Positions 33,656 through 43,829 of a stretch of 64,000 nucleotides of DNA are shown here, one piece after another. The notes beneath the pieces are model-generated. The model made no database searches. It saw only the letters and a program-made list of their open reading frames with translations, and was not told where the DNA came from. A program made the position numbers and the translations under genes. This stretch comes from Vibrio amylolyticus (GTDB lineage: Bacteria > Pseudomonadota > Gammaproteobacteria > Enterobacterales > Vibrionaceae), in NCBI RefSeq assembly GCF_023145695.1, contig NZ_JAJHVV010000008.1, forward strand, positions 62,001 to 126,000. Direction: 5' to 3'. Position 1 is the first letter of the stretch. Every line of letters starts with the position of its first letter.

Positions 33656-36199
33656 TTAGTTTGCCGTACAATCGGCAGCGCCAAGGTCTTTCCATACACC
33701 CCATTGGCCCGACTTCGATGGGTCTTCATTGGTTGTCCACCACTTCGCTTCATAGACCTTTCCAGCCCATGTCACTTGTTGACCTCCCGTGTAGACAGCT
33801 CCTGCTTCCCAAAGGTTAGTACATGTTCCGCCACCCGATACCGTTTTAAGTACCAATACGCTAGCAGAAGTTTCCGAGCTAAGTTGACCATCGCTCACTG
33901 ATACAGAGAAGCTCAACGTTGTATCTACAGCGTACTCAGCAGCCACAAAGCTAACGGTTGCACCATCAACAGTTACACCGATTGAAGCTGGTACACTCCA
34001 CGTATACGTTAAGCTATCGCCTTCAGTATCTGTCGAGCCTGATGCATCAATAACAACCACATCCCCCGCATTAGCCTGAGTAGGGCCCGTAATAACGGCC
34101 ACTGGCGCTGTATTAACTGGCTCAGTAATCACCGGATTAACCATTACTTGAACGACATCAGACGCAACTGCACCTTCATTATCAGTCACAGTTAAAGTGA
34201 AGGTGAATACCTGAGATTGGGTCACTTCTGCAACGTCAAAACTTGCAATTGACGTACTTGCATTCGATAGTGTTACCGCAGAGCCTGATGTTTGTTCCCA
34301 TAGGTAACTTACAATCGAGCCGTCGGTATCTTTTGAAGCACTGCCATCTAACGTGATTGAAGCAGGTCCAACTACAGTTTGATCCACACCAGCACTCGCC
34401 GTTGGCTTACGGTTTACAGGGTCGGTTGTTCCACCGGCTAAACCTTCATGCATCGCATTTAAGATATCACCGTTATCAGCATCAATCTCCCAAGAGAACA
34501 GACCTGCAAGACCTAAACTACGTACATAAGCACCTTTTGCTTTAACTGACTTATCATCATCGAAGGTAATCAAGGTTCCTGATGTCGGATTCCAAACCCA
34601 AGGGGCTTGAGCCTGCTCGTCATATCCATATTCAAAACCATTAACACCCGTGTGGCTAGCACCTAACATGTGAGTTTTAATGCCTTTATAATCGATGACA
34701 CCGTCTTCCCATACGCCTTGCTCGGTTGTGCCTGTTAGTTTGCCAGTACCCGTTCCTGTCATTGGATCATTTGGATCCGTTAATGTATCCGGTGTGACAC
34801 CTTCCCAACCACGGCCATACATCGCGGTACCTACGACTAACTTGTTCGCTGGAACACCTTGAGAAAGTAGTAACTGAATACCATTATCCGCTGTATATGC
34901 AGGGCCTTTATAAGGAACGCCTTCTGCATCAACCCCTGAACCATCGCATTGACCTGGGCGCATGAACGAGCCACAGTAAAGCGCTGTTTGGTGACCTGGT
35001 ACATTATTCCAGCCGCCATAGAAGTCATAAGTCATCGCAAAGATGTAATCCATGTACTGCACAGCATCGGCATAATCTACATCTTCAATTTTGTCGTAAC
35101 CCACACCAATCGCAGATGTGAGTTCATAAGTACGACCCGTTTCAGCTTGAAGTCCATCAAGCATGGCACGTAATTCAGCCATTAGTGCAATGTACGCTGG
35201 TCCATCATTAATAGGGTCACCTAAGTCTGCAGCAGCACCGCCGCCACCAGGGAATTCCCAATCAATGTCGACACCATCATAGAACTTCCATGTCTTAAGG
35301 AACTTTTTAACAGACGCAACAAATGTATCTCGGTTCGCCTTCGTCGTGAAATCAAAGAATGGGTCAGATAGGGTCCAGCCGCCGATTGATGGAATGATCT
35401 TTAGAGCAGGATTACGCTGTTTCAGCGCCATCATCATCGCGTAGTTACCTTTGATCGGTGTGCTGTACTCATGCCCTGCTTGAGCAAAACTTTTTTGAAA
35501 CGCTGCCCATGGGTCATGGATAACAACTTCATAATCGTTAACGCCCTGACACGCCGTTTTCAGCGCGTTGTAACTGTTACCACCAACAGACTTCACCGAT
35601 TCGTTTGGACCACAAATAGGAATGAAGCCGTAAAGAATGTGGGTCAGATTGTCTGCTGGAATATTGTCAACCGTATACTCTCGGCCGTAAATTCCCCACT
35701 CAACAAAGTAAGTACCTACTACTGTGTTAGGATCCGTATTATAAGTTTTATTGTTACTATCAATATTCATTGCAAGCGGTGCCAAGTGTGCACCATCGGT
35801 ATCAGCAATCGTCACTTCTACCGCAGAGCTTTTGCTACAGCTTGTCGCATCACAGGCTTCAATTTCCATTTGGAATAAACCGCCGGATGGGTATTTGAAG
35901 TTTGCAGCTGTTTGACCGCCAGATATAGGGCCTGTTGCGACCTCTACACCATCAAAATAGATTTTGTATGTGTCACCTGTTGTACCACTCCACTGATTGA
36001 ACTTAATCGTGATGTCTGCTTCATCATGGTAAGTCACCATGCTGTTATAGCCAGATGTGGTTTCCATCGCCAACTCAATCTTCGAAAATTGTAGATTGTT
36101 TGACCCATAAACATCAACACTCGGTGCTGTTGGGGCAGCATTCGCTAAGCCCGATAGGCTCATAGCAACACCAGCTGCGCACATAGTTATACGATTCAT
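33656..36199 (-). CDS. chiA: Secreted GH18 chitinase (ChiA type)
   Basis: An 848-residue secreted chitinase. Signal peptide (MNRITMCAAGVAMSLSGLAN), an N-terminal beta domain as in ChiA (about 24-135), GH18 barrel (about 160-580) with the catalytic signature DGVDIDWE at 308-315 (Glu315 the acid), PKD/cadherin-like repeats (about 600-790) and a C-terminal CBM5/12 chitin-binding domain (YTGGQQVTWAGKVYEAKWWT). It breaks down chitin outside the cell. Start is ATG 36199, preceded by AAGGA; longer readings add a non-signal sequence. It is very likely the orthologue of V. cholerae ChiA-2. Confidence 0.95.
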   Translation of the reverse strand: MNRITMCAAGVAMSLSGLANAAPTAPSVDVYGSNNLQFSKIELAMETTSGYNSMVTYHDEADITIKFNQWSGTTGDTYKIYFDGVEVATGPISGGQTAANFKYPSGGLFQMEIEACDATSCSKSSAVEVTIADTDGAHLAPLAMNIDSNNKTYNTDPNTVVGTYFVEWGIYGREYTVDNIPADNLTHILYGFIPICGPNESVKSVGGNSYNALKTACQGVNDYEVVIHDPWAAFQKSFAQAGHEYSTPIKGNYAMMMALKQRNPALKIIPSIGGWTLSDPFFDFTTKANRDTFVASVKKFLKTWKFYDGVDIDWEFPGGGGAAADLGDPINDGPAYIALMAELRAMLDGLQAETGRTYELTSAIGVGYDKIEDVDYADAVQYMDYIFAMTYDFYGGWNNVPGHQTALYCGSFMRPGQCDGSGVDAEGVPYKGPAYTADNGIQLLLSQGVPANKLVVGTAMYGRGWEGVTPDTLTDPNDPMTGTGTGKLTGTTEQGVWEDGVIDYKGIKTHMLGASHTGVNGFEYGYDEQAQAPWVWNPTSGTLITFDDDKSVKAKGAYVRSLGLAGLFSWEIDADNGDILNAMHEGLAGGTTDPVNRKPTASAGVDQTVVGPASITLDGSASKDTDGSIVSYLWEQTSGSAVTLSNASTSIASFDVAEVTQSQVFTFTLTVTDNEGAVASDVVQVMVNPVITEPVNTAPVAVITGPTQANAGDVVVIDASGSTDTEGDSLTYTWSVPASIGVTVDGATVSFVAAEYAVDTTLSFSVSVSDGQLSSETSASVLVLKTVSGGGTCTNLWEAGAVYTGGQQVTWAGKVYEAKWWTTNEDPSKSGQWGVWKDLGAADCTAN

Positions 36200-36562
36200 A
36201 TCGTTATCTTTCCTTGAATAATTCAATAAAGTTATCGGCGCGACTACTATTGCCCAGTTTTTCAACTGTTTAATCATTTCAGCTATCTTCGCTTCTTTCT
36301 GCGCCAAACATTCTGTTTCCAACTTGGAAATTGAAGAACATCCTTTTCAGTATTCGAGAAACTTAATTATTAAGGCGAAAAAATAAAATGATTTTCGAGT
36401 GATGAATAAAAAATATACAAATGTTAGCAGATTGTTACATTCTAAATATGATATTGAGTCAGGAAATTTAGCCCTTGCGAACCATTCACAAGAGCTATCA
36501 CTTCAACTTTATTCACTCACTAAATAATGAATGTTAGTTGAAACCGTTAATTGAAGGGGAAA
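36200..36562. promoter_or_regulatory. Upstream region of the chitinase gene with an 8-3-8 dyad
   Basis: 363 bp without a gene between chiA and the end of tnaA, both on the minus strand. A near palindrome CTTGCGAA-CCA-TTCACAAG (36474-36492, 7 of 8 paired) could be an operator for chitinase control. The AT-rich stretch 36360-36420 is the likely promoter area. I see no strong terminator for tnaA here. Confidence 0.3.
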
Positions 36563-37960
36563 TTAGAGAGATTGAAACTTAGCAGTAAAGTGCCTAAGCA
36601 CTGGGGGTTCATATTCAAACACTAACCCTTTTAACTGAGCGGCATTTTTTGCAAGTTCAATGATCGCATCGGCGATATAATCCATATGATCATTGGTATA
36701 GACCCGCCTCGGGATCGTTAACCTCATCAATTCAAGCTCCGATTCTTTCTGTTCACCAGTGTTAGGATCACGCCCAAGTAACAACGAGCCTATCTCTACC
36801 GCTCTTATTCCTGCTTCAAGGTACAAAGCATTACACAGAACTTGTGCAGGAAACTGCTCAGGTGGGATATGTGGCAAAATCTTTGCCGCATCCACAAATA
36901 CCGCATGCCCACCCGTTGGGTCTTGAATCGGAATACCTGCTTCTTTTAATCGTTCACCTAAATAGGCTACCTGACTAATTCGATAATGAAGATAATCTTC
37001 ATCAGCTCCCTCATACAGACCCCGAGCTAACGCTTCCATATCTCGACCCGCCATTCCGCCATAGGTGACGAAGCCTTCCATTGGAACACATCGAGTTCGT
37101 ACCGCTTGAAAAAGCTCTTCGTGGTCTCGTATACAGCACAGACCACCAATATTAACTAAGGGATCTTTTTTCGCTGACATCGTTAACATGTCACCATATT
37201 GGTACATCTCGCGAATGATCGCTAAGATAGTACTCTCTTGATACCCCGACTCTCTCTGCTTAATGAAATAAGCATTCTCGCAGTAACGCGCGGAATCAAT
37301 CACAACCGGAATATCATTTTCCTTCGCTATTTCATAAACAGCACGCATGTTCTCCATCGAGACAGGCTGCCCACCCGAACTATTACAAGTGACCGTTGTA
37401 ATTATGGCGCAGATATTTTTGGCCCCATACTCTGCAATGGTACTCTCCAATTTAACGAGATCGAAATTCCCCTTCCAGTCGTAAGTCGTCGTTGTATCAA
37501 ACGCTTCACTGGTTAATACATTGATTGCTTTACCGCCGTTAAGCTCAATGTGCCCAGCGGTTGTATCAAAGTGATAGTTCGAAATAAAAACTGGATTATC
37601 TCCACCTCTAACATGGCGCATTCTTTCGATCAAAGCTGGAAACAGAATCTGCTCTGCACCTCGACCTTGATGGGCGGGAACCGTGAGTTTGTAACGGAAA
37701 AAATGCTCAACGGCATCACACAAATGATAGTAGTTACGACTGCCCGCATACGATTCATCGCCCATCATTAAACCCGCCCACTGGTGATCACTCATCGCAC
37801 CGGTACCCGAATCGGTCAATAAATCGATATAGACATCATCACTGCGTAGCAGAAAAGGGTTGAGCCCTGCTTCATTCAGTGCGATTTTTCGATCTTCATA
37901 AGTAGTCATTTTGATGGGTTCAACCATCTTGATACGGAATGGTTCTGGAATACGTTTCAT
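36563..37960 (-). CDS. tnaA: Tryptophanase TnaA
   Basis: A 465-residue PLP enzyme that splits tryptophan to indole, pyruvate and ammonia. Family stretches are [47 protein letters not shown], and the PLP lysine in [15 protein letters not shown]. The close relative tyrosine phenol-lyase shares [15 protein letters not shown], but the specificity region [17 protein letters not shown] has the tryptophanase form, not the TPL form (GVRSMERG). A tnaC-like leader lies 113 bp upstream. Indole is a known signal in vibrios. No tnaB permease gene is adjacent. Confidence 0.93.
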   Translation of the reverse strand: MKRIPEPFRIKMVEPIKMTTYEDRKIALNEAGLNPFLLRSDDVYIDLLTDSGTGAMSDHQWAGLMMGDESYAGSRNYYHLCDAVEHFFRYKLTVPAHQGRGAEQILFPALIERMRHVRGGDNPVFISNYHFDTTAGHIELNGGKAINVLTSEAFDTTTTYDWKGNFDLVKLESTIAEYGAKNICAIITTVTCNSSGGQPVSMENMRAVYEIAKENDIPVVIDSARYCENAYFIKQRESGYQESTILAIIREMYQYGDMLTMSAKKDPLVNIGGLCCIRDHEELFQAVRTRCVPMEGFVTYGGMAGRDMEALARGLYEGADEDYLHYRISQVAYLGERLKEAGIPIQDPTGGHAVFVDAAKILPHIPPEQFPAQVLCNALYLEAGIRAVEIGSLLLGRDPNTGEQKESELELMRLTIPRRVYTNDHMDYIADAIIELAKNAAQLKGLVFEYEPPVLRHFTAKFQSL

Positions 37961-38073
37961 ACTTATTTCCTTTCTATTTCACGTAGTAAAACAGGTAGCC
38001 AAAAGCGGGCAACGCTGCCTTAAACTAAATTGCTAAACGAGACAAATAGGTGCTTTGCACCAATAGAAAGGAA

Positions 38074-38169
38074 TTAACGGTTTTGTTTGTTAAGAAGAGA
38101 CAAGCAGTAATCAAGGTTATACCAAGGTGACAACACTAACTTGCTATCAAACTGATTATAATGACTCAT
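38074..38169 (-). CDS. tnaC: TnaC-like tryptophanase leader peptide
   Basis: A 31-codon ORF from ATG 38169, with a strong GGAGGT site 7 nt upstream. It contains SPWYNLDYC, which matches the KWFNID core of E. coli TnaC (Trp, then Asn, hydrophobic and Asp at +2, +3 and +4). In E. coli, tryptophan bound to the ribosome stalls TnaC at its last codon and blocks Rho, letting tnaA be read. Here 11 residues follow the Asp and the last codon is Arg, not Pro, so the stall point may differ. The 113 bp to tnaA would hold the Rho site. It is too short for ordinary ORF calling. Confidence 0.8.
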   Translation of the reverse strand: MSHYNQFDSKLVLSPWYNLDYCLSLLNKQNR

Positions 38170-38202
38170 AGCGCTACCTCCATGCTTGCGTGTGATAGTT
38201 AA

Positions 38203-38246
38203 ACTATAGCGCAGTAATCAATCCATCATCTGTGATATCCAGCACA
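38203..38246 (-). promoter_or_regulatory. tna promoter with CRP site
   Basis: TGTGA-TATCCA-GCACA (38231-38246) matches the CRP site TGTGA-N6-TCACA with one mismatch. The minus-strand TATAGT at 38208-38203 is a likely -10, putting the start near 38196 and the CRP site centre at about -42, a class II position. Catabolite control of tnaCA is known in E. coli. The remaining 38247-38441 shows no clear element. Confidence 0.6.
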
Positions 38247-38441
38247 AATACATTGCACTCTAATATTTATACGCCAAATTATTAGCAAGCTAACACATCG
38301 AGATTAAATATAGGCGCGACGCTCCCTATGTGAAATTCAAATTAAATTTTCATTCTTCTCACATACTCCTATTGCCTTTAGTCCCCATACTAGGCAATCT
38401 CTTGTGAGTCATTTTCAAGCCTCATGTTTAGGATATAACTA

Positions 38442-39095
38442 ATGAAATTACTAAAAACGTTTTCCTGTACTTGCGCTCTACTCGTTAGCCAAGCTGCCTT
38501 TGCTGATGTTACGGTTCAAATTCCAGACAATATCGATCTCTATATCGCCAATGGTGAGAAGCCTGAGCTTTCTGGTGGCTTTTTCTCGTCTAATAAAACA
38601 CTCACGCTACCCAATGGTGAAAACCAAATTGCATTTCGTCATAACGTCTATTTTGACAAGAGTAACGATAGAGTTTCTATTGAAGGCGATACCATCATTG
38701 CGACATTCACAGCGCAAGATAAAGAGCTGACGTTCTCACTTCCTCGTTTCCGTAACGAAAGAGAAGCGCAAGCACAGATTAAAGACCTAGATTGGGCTTT
38801 AGTAGATTCTTCAGATCAAGCTATCGAAGTAAAGCAAGACAAACTGATGAAAGATGGCATGCAGATTGGTCGTGACTATCAACGCGAAGTTGAAGATTAC
38901 AACCGAGCAGGCGGAATAGCAGCGATCGCGGCAGGGGCGGCTGCGGTGCTCCCTGCGACATTACCAGAGCCAGTGCCAGCACAACTTCCTGAAACATCGG
39001 CGTCTTCAGCGACTGCCGAAGAGATGCTTCACTTCTGGTATGACAAAGCGGATGCTGAAACAAAAGCTCGCTTCAAAGCGCACATTAACCAGTAA
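38442..39095 (+). CDS. DUF2057 (YccT/CsgI-like) periplasmic protein
   Basis: A 217-residue secreted protein: signal peptide (LLKTFSCTCALLVSQAAFAD), then a DUF2057 domain (VTVQIPDNIDLYIANGEKPE, LTLPNGENQIAFRH) and a C-terminal Ala/Pro-rich linker followed by a helix (EEMLHFWYDKADAETKARFK). The C-terminal linker GGIAAIAAGAAAVLPATLPE is of low complexity. E. coli YccT of this family was reported as a curli inhibitor (CsgI); whether that applies to vibrios is unknown. Single gene, divergent from tnaCA. Confidence 0.75.
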   Translation: MKLLKTFSCTCALLVSQAAFADVTVQIPDNIDLYIANGEKPELSGGFFSSNKTLTLPNGENQIAFRHNVYFDKSNDRVSIEGDTIIATFTAQDKELTFSLPRFRNEREAQAQIKDLDWALVDSSDQAIEVKQDKLMKDGMQIGRDYQREVEDYNRAGGIAAIAAGAAAVLPATLPEPVPAQLPETSASSATAEEMLHFWYDKADAETKARFKAHINQ

Positions 39096-39272
39096 TATAT
39101 AAATAGGCGCTCAGTGTCACCACTAAATCTGAGCGCTCAATATTTTAGAACCCTGATCCGATCCCAATGTAATCCACTTCCCCCACCCTCTCAATTTAGA
39201 TAGATGCATATAGCCACCCATTTGAGACTTTGCTAGCGTCATGCTTTCATTGTTTAAAATGGTAGATACATC

Positions 39273-39806
39273 ATGTTTAACTACGCTGTTGATGACGAGA
39301 TCAAACTTGCTTTAGTTCAAGAATCTTTTGCTGCTCACTATGCCGAATTAGTGTGTGAACAAGTCGACTATTTATCCCAATGGCTTGTTTGGCCAGCGTA
39401 CTGCCAAACAGAGCAAGATTTTCGCCTGTTTATACAACGATCACTTCATGACTACGCAGACGGAAAGTCAATGACTTGCGCAATTATCTATAACGATAAG
39501 ATTGTTGGAAATTGCAGTTTTAATAGCATTGATCACTGCCTAAAAAAGGTAGAAATCGGTTATTGGCTTTCAAAGCAAGAACAAGGAAAAGGGATCATCA
39601 CTCGGGTTGTAGAAAAGCTCATTTCGATCGCTTTTGAAGAGCTAGACATGGAAAAAGTACAGCTATCAGCGGCGACCGAAAACCGAACAAGTCGAGCGGT
39701 CGCTAAAAGAGTCGGTATGACACTGGAAGGAACTATCACCAATCAAGAAAAAATCGGCGATCAAATTTTAGACCATGCGGTGTATGGAATTCATCGAAAT
39801 CAATAA
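39273..39806 (+). CDS. RimJ/RimL-like GNAT acetyltransferase
   Basis: A 177-residue GNAT of the RimL/YdaF type, with IGYWLSKQEQGKGIITRVVE as acetyl-CoA loop (QGKG) and MEKVQLSAATENRTSRAVAK then RVGMTLEG in the C-terminal half. These acetylate N-terminal or small-molecule amines. Start ATG 39273. It stands alone 200 bp upstream of zwf, and the substrate is unknown. Confidence 0.85.
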   Translation: MFNYAVDDEIKLALVQESFAAHYAELVCEQVDYLSQWLVWPAYCQTEQDFRLFIQRSLHDYADGKSMTCAIIYNDKIVGNCSFNSIDHCLKKVEIGYWLSKQEQGKGIITRVVEKLISIAFEELDMEKVQLSAATENRTSRAVAKRVGMTLEGTITNQEKIGDQILDHAVYGIHRNQ

Positions 39807-40009
39807 GGTACGTGAAATCTGGCGAATTTGATCAAAATCATTTTGCTCTGAATTAGTGTTGATTTTTATTGGAGAAAGAACAACTTACATTACTCGCTTA
39901 AATCAATCACTTTTAACGATGAGAACAATAGGAAAATCCTAATATCAATTAGAATGCGATACTGGTATTGTGCGCCCATATTTACGCCTTAATTCTTAAA
40001 GGAAAGATG

Positions 40010-41512
40010 ATGGTAATACCTGAAAACAGCAGCATTGTCATTTTTGGTGCTTCTGGTGACCTTACCTATCGTAAGCTGATACCTGCTTTATACCACCTTT
40101 ATGCAAATAATCAGCTTCCAGAATCTTTTGCGATTCTAGGGGTGAGCAGAACGGATTATAGCGACGAGTCATATCGTTCAAAGCTAAAGCATTCACTTCA
40201 GGAAATGGAAAAAACCGAACCTGAAGTACTCAATGCATTTATCGAGAAGCTTCACTATCAAGCCATTAATACCTCGGATGTTGATGATTACGCTCGCTTA
40301 GCGACTCGACTTGATTCTCTAGAAAAAGAGTATCAATTTGAGAACCACAACACCCTGTTTTATCTTGCAACACCGCCAAGCTTATACGGTGTTATTCCAG
40401 CAAATCTAGCAGCTCATGGCTTGAATGATGAGTCTAATGGTTGGCGACGTTTGATCATTGAAAAGCCATTTGGCTATGATCTAGAGTCAGCGCAAAATCT
40501 CGATACAGAAATACATAATCACTTCCAAGAACACCAAATTTACCGAATTGATCACTACTTAGGTAAAGAGACCGTTCAGAATCTACTGGTTCTTCGTTTC
40601 TCCAACGCCATGTTTGAACCTTTATGGAACCGTAATTTTATTGATTACGTTGAAATCACAGGTTCAGAATTCTTAGGGGTTGAAGAGCGCGGCGGATACT
40701 ACGATGGCTCAGGTGCTGTTCGAGATATGTTCCAAAACCACCTGCTACAAGTACTAGCAATGGTAGGTATGGAACCACCGGCACAGATCAATGCGGACTC
40801 TATTCGTGATGAAGTGGTTAAAGTGCTTCAGTGTTTAAAACCACTTGAAGAAGATGATTTGCGTAACAACCTAGTATTAGGTCAATACACCGCTTCAGAC
40901 GTTCGTGGTTCACACCTGCTAGGCTACCGTGAAGAGCCAGGTGTAGCGGATGACTCTCGTACCGAGACTTACATCGGTTTGAAAGCATACATCAACAACT
41001 GGCGTTGGAATGGTGTTCCTTTTTACGTTCGTACAGGCAAACGATTACCAACACGTGTCACCGAAATCGTTATCCACTATAAGAACACGCCGCATCCTGT
41101 CTTCGGTCAAAATGCACCTGAGAATAAGCTGATTATCCGTATTCAACCGGATGAAGGTATTCAGATGAGCTTCGGGCTAAAAGAGCCAGGCGCGGGCTTT
41201 AATGCCAAAGAAGTGAAGATGAACTTCTCTTACTCTGATCTGCCTGAGACTCAAATGCTAACGGCTTACGAGCGTCTTCTTCTTGATGCATTAAATGGCG
41301 ATGCGACATTGTTCGCACGTACCGATGCCGTAGAGGCGTGTTGGAAATACGTTCAACCAATTTTAGACTTCAAACAAGATCCTCAAGCACTCTTTGGTTA
41401 CGCTTGCGGAACTTGGGGCCCTCAAGAGGCGCACGATCTTCTTCAAAGAGACAATCGCTCTTGGCGCTTCCCATGTAAAAACTTAACTGACACGGATTAT
41501 TGCGAATTATGA
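40010..41512 (+). CDS. zwf: Glucose-6-phosphate 1-dehydrogenase Zwf
   Basis: A 500-residue enzyme for the first step of the pentose phosphate/Entner-Doudoroff pathways. The NADP site is [20 protein letters not shown], and the active-site signature is [35 protein letters not shown] and the C-terminal SWRFPCKNL also fit. Start ATG 40010 (MVIPENSS) with AAAGGA upstream; ATG 40007 is equivalent in practice. First gene of zwf-pgl-gnd. Confidence 0.97.
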   Translation: MVIPENSSIVIFGASGDLTYRKLIPALYHLYANNQLPESFAILGVSRTDYSDESYRSKLKHSLQEMEKTEPEVLNAFIEKLHYQAINTSDVDDYARLATRLDSLEKEYQFENHNTLFYLATPPSLYGVIPANLAAHGLNDESNGWRRLIIEKPFGYDLESAQNLDTEIHNHFQEHQIYRIDHYLGKETVQNLLVLRFSNAMFEPLWNRNFIDYVEITGSEFLGVEERGGYYDGSGAVRDMFQNHLLQVLAMVGMEPPAQINADSIRDEVVKVLQCLKPLEEDDLRNNLVLGQYTASDVRGSHLLGYREEPGVADDSRTETYIGLKAYINNWRWNGVPFYVRTGKRLPTRVTEIVIHYKNTPHPVFGQNAPENKLIIRIQPDEGIQMSFGLKEPGAGFNAKEVKMNFSYSDLPETQMLTAYERLLLDALNGDATLFARTDAVEACWKYVQPILDFKQDPQALFGYACGTWGPQEAHDLLQRDNRSWRFPCKNLTDTDYCEL

Positions 41513-42225
41513 TCAACCATAAGATCTTTGCAACACCTGAGCTAGTTGTAGAAAACCTAGCCAATGAAATGAAAGCGTATAGTGAACTTGGTTCGCCAGT
41601 TCATATTTCTCTTTCTGGTGGTAGTACGCCTAAGATGCTGTTCAAGCTATTAGCAGCGGCACCTTATGCGGAAGGTATTCAATGGAACAACCTTCACTTC
41701 TGGTGGGGCGACGAGCGTTGTGTTGCACCTAACGATGCAGAAAGCAACTATGGGGAAGCAAATACGCTTCTTTTCAGCCAAGTTAACTTACCAGCTGAAA
41801 ACATTCACCGTATTCGTGGTGAAGACGAGCCTAAAGTTGAAGCAGAGCGTTTTGCTAAAGAGATGGCTGACGTTATCCCAACTGAAGATGGCACGCCTGT
41901 TTTCGATTGGATCTTGTTAGGTGTAGGCGCAGATGGCCACACAGCATCACTGTTCCCAAATGTGACAGACTACCAAGATGAGAACCTATCTGTTTTGGCT
42001 TCTCATCCTGAGTCTGGTCAAATTCGCGTCTCTAAAACAGCGAAAGTTTTAGAAGCCGCGAAACGAATCAGCTACCTAGTGCTTGGCGCAGGTAAAGTTG
42101 AGATCGTAAAAGAAATTCACACAACCCCTGCTTCAGAGTTGCCTTATCCGGCAGCGAAAATTCAGTCAAAAACTGGCGAAACAGAGTGGTTCCTAGATTC
42201 AAATGCAGCAAGTGCTATCGCTTAA
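41509..42225 (+). CDS. pgl: 6-phosphogluconolactonase Pgl
   Basis: A 238-residue enzyme of the DevB/Pgl (not YbhE) type. Motifs are [37 protein letters not shown] and [18 protein letters not shown]. It hydrolyses 6-phosphogluconolactone made by Zwf. Its ATG 41509 overlaps the zwf stop (ATGA), so the two are translationally coupled; gnd follows 26 bp later. Confidence 0.96.
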   Translation: MINHKIFATPELVVENLANEMKAYSELGSPVHISLSGGSTPKMLFKLLAAAPYAEGIQWNNLHFWWGDERCVAPNDAESNYGEANTLLFSQVNLPAENIHRIRGEDEPKVEAERFAKEMADVIPTEDGTPVFDWILLGVGADGHTASLFPNVTDYQDENLSVLASHPESGQIRVSKTAKVLEAAKRISYLVLGAGKVEIVKEIHTTPASELPYPAAKIQSKTGETEWFLDSNAASAIA

Positions 42226-42251
42226 TCGCGAAGCAGTAAGGAGAATAAAAA

Positions 42252-43700
42252 ATGAAAGGTGATATCGGCGTAATTGGCTTAGCAGTAATGGGCCAAAACC
42301 TTATCCTAAACATGAACGACAATGGCTTTAAAGTTGTTGCTCACAACCGTACTGCAGCAAAAGTAGACGAGTTCCTAGAAGGCCCAGCTAAAGGTACTAA
42401 CATTGTTGGTGCTTACTCTCTAGAAGAGTTAGTTGAGAAGCTAGAAGCGCCACGTAAAGTGATGCTTATGGTTCGTGCTGGTGACGTTGTAGACACGTTC
42501 ATCGAAAACCTAATCCCACTTCTAGACGAAGGCGACATCATCATTGATGGTGGTAACACTAACTACCCAGACACTAACCGTCGTGTAGCGCATTGTCGTG
42601 AGAAAGGCATCCACTTCATCGGTACTGGTGTATCTGGTGGTGAAGAAGGTGCTCGTTTCGGTCCTTCAATCATGCCAGGCGGCGCGGCTGAAGCTTGGGA
42701 AGCGGTTAAGCCAATCTTCCAAGGTATTTCTGCAAAAACTGACGCTGGTGAGCCTTGTTGTGACTGGGTTGGTAACGACGGTGCTGGTCACTTCGTTAAG
42801 ATGGTACACAACGGCATCGAATACGGTGACATGCAGCTAATCACTGAAGCATACCAGTTCATGAAAGATGGCCTAGGTATGTCTGCTGACGAAATGCAAG
42901 CAGTATTCGCTGATTGGAACAAGACTGAGCTAGACAGCTACTTAGTTGAAATCACTGCGGACATCCTTGGCTACAAAGATGAAGACGGTGAAGCACTTGT
43001 TGAGAAAATCCTAGACACTGCAGGCCAAAAAGGGACTGGTAAGTGGACAGGTATTAACGCACTAGACCTAGGTATCCCACTAACTCTAATCTCTGAGTCT
43101 GTATTCTCTCGTTGCCTGTCTGCACTTAAAGACCAACGTGTTGAAGCTGAAGCTCTGTTCGAGAAAACAGTGACTCCTGTTGAGGGTGATAAGCAAGAGT
43201 GGGTTGACGCACTTCGTCAAGCGCTACTGGCTTCTAAGATCATCTCTTACGCTCAAGGTTTCATGCTAATGCGTGAAGCGTCGAACGAAAATGGTTGGGA
43301 TCTTAACTACGGTAACGTTGCTCTAATGTGGCGTGGTGGTTGTATCATCCGTTCTGCTTTCCTAGGCAACATCCGTGATGCATACGAAGCGAACCCAGAG
43401 ATTGCATTCCTAGGTTCTGATGAATACTTCAAGAACATCCTACAAAGCAGCCTAGCGGCGTGGCGTAAGGTTTCAGCGAAGTCGCTAGAGTCTGGTATTC
43501 CAATGCCATGTACTATTTCTGCACTATCGTTCCTAGACGGTTACACTACGGCTCGTCTGCCTGCTAACCTTCTACAAGCTCAGCGTGACTACTTCGGTGC
43601 TCACACTTATGAGCGCACTGACCGTCCACGTGGTGAGTTCTTCCACACAAACTGGACTGGTACAGGCGGTGATACTGCTTCGACAACTTACGACGTTTAA
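42252..43700 (+). CDS. gnd: 6-phosphogluconate dehydrogenase Gnd
   Basis: A 482-residue NADP-linked decarboxylating dehydrogenase. GDIGVIGLAVMGQNLILNMN is the nucleotide site, GTGVSGGEEGARFGPSIMPG the substrate loop, and MVHNGIEYGDMQLITEAYQF the catalytic helix. Start ATG 42252 with TAAGGAG 8 nt upstream. Codon use here is more biased than in neighbouring genes (mostly CGT, GGT, AAC, CTA), typical of high expression. Last gene of the operon. Confidence 0.98.
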   Translation: MKGDIGVIGLAVMGQNLILNMNDNGFKVVAHNRTAAKVDEFLEGPAKGTNIVGAYSLEELVEKLEAPRKVMLMVRAGDVVDTFIENLIPLLDEGDIIIDGGNTNYPDTNRRVAHCREKGIHFIGTGVSGGEEGARFGPSIMPGGAAEAWEAVKPIFQGISAKTDAGEPCCDWVGNDGAGHFVKMVHNGIEYGDMQLITEAYQFMKDGLGMSADEMQAVFADWNKTELDSYLVEITADILGYKDEDGEALVEKILDTAGQKGTGKWTGINALDLGIPLTLISESVFSRCLSALKDQRVEAEALFEKTVTPVEGDKQEWVDALRQALLASKIISYAQGFMLMREASNENGWDLNYGNVALMWRGGCIIRSAFLGNIRDAYEANPEIAFLGSDEYFKNILQSSLAAWRKVSAKSLESGIPMPCTISALSFLDGYTTARLPANLLQAQRDYFGAHTYERTDRPRGEFFHTNWTGTGGDTASTTYDV

Positions 43701-43720
43701 TTACTCGTATACCTAATAAG

Positions 43721-43746
43721 AAAGGATGCCAATTGGCATCCTTTTT
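43721..43746 (+). terminator. Terminator of zwf-pgl-gnd
   Basis: AAAGGATGCC / GGCATCCTTT, a perfect 10-bp stem with a 4-nt loop, then TTGTTTT, 20 bp after the gnd stop. Confidence 0.92.
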
Positions 43747-43829
43747 GTTTTATCGGGTTTTCTTTTGTTTCCGTTTACTTCGCTTCCTCTTATTTAGATT
43801 CGGCGAGCTAATAATCAACACTTTACTCG

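Noticed and set aside
35471..35878. 135-codon open frame opposite the chitinase gene
   Set aside because: Shadow of the GH18 coding sequence on the other strand.
36563..37960. Tyrosine phenol-lyase instead of tryptophanase
   Set aside because: Some stretches resemble TPL, but the specificity region [10 protein letters not shown] and the tnaC-type leader upstream point to tryptophanase.
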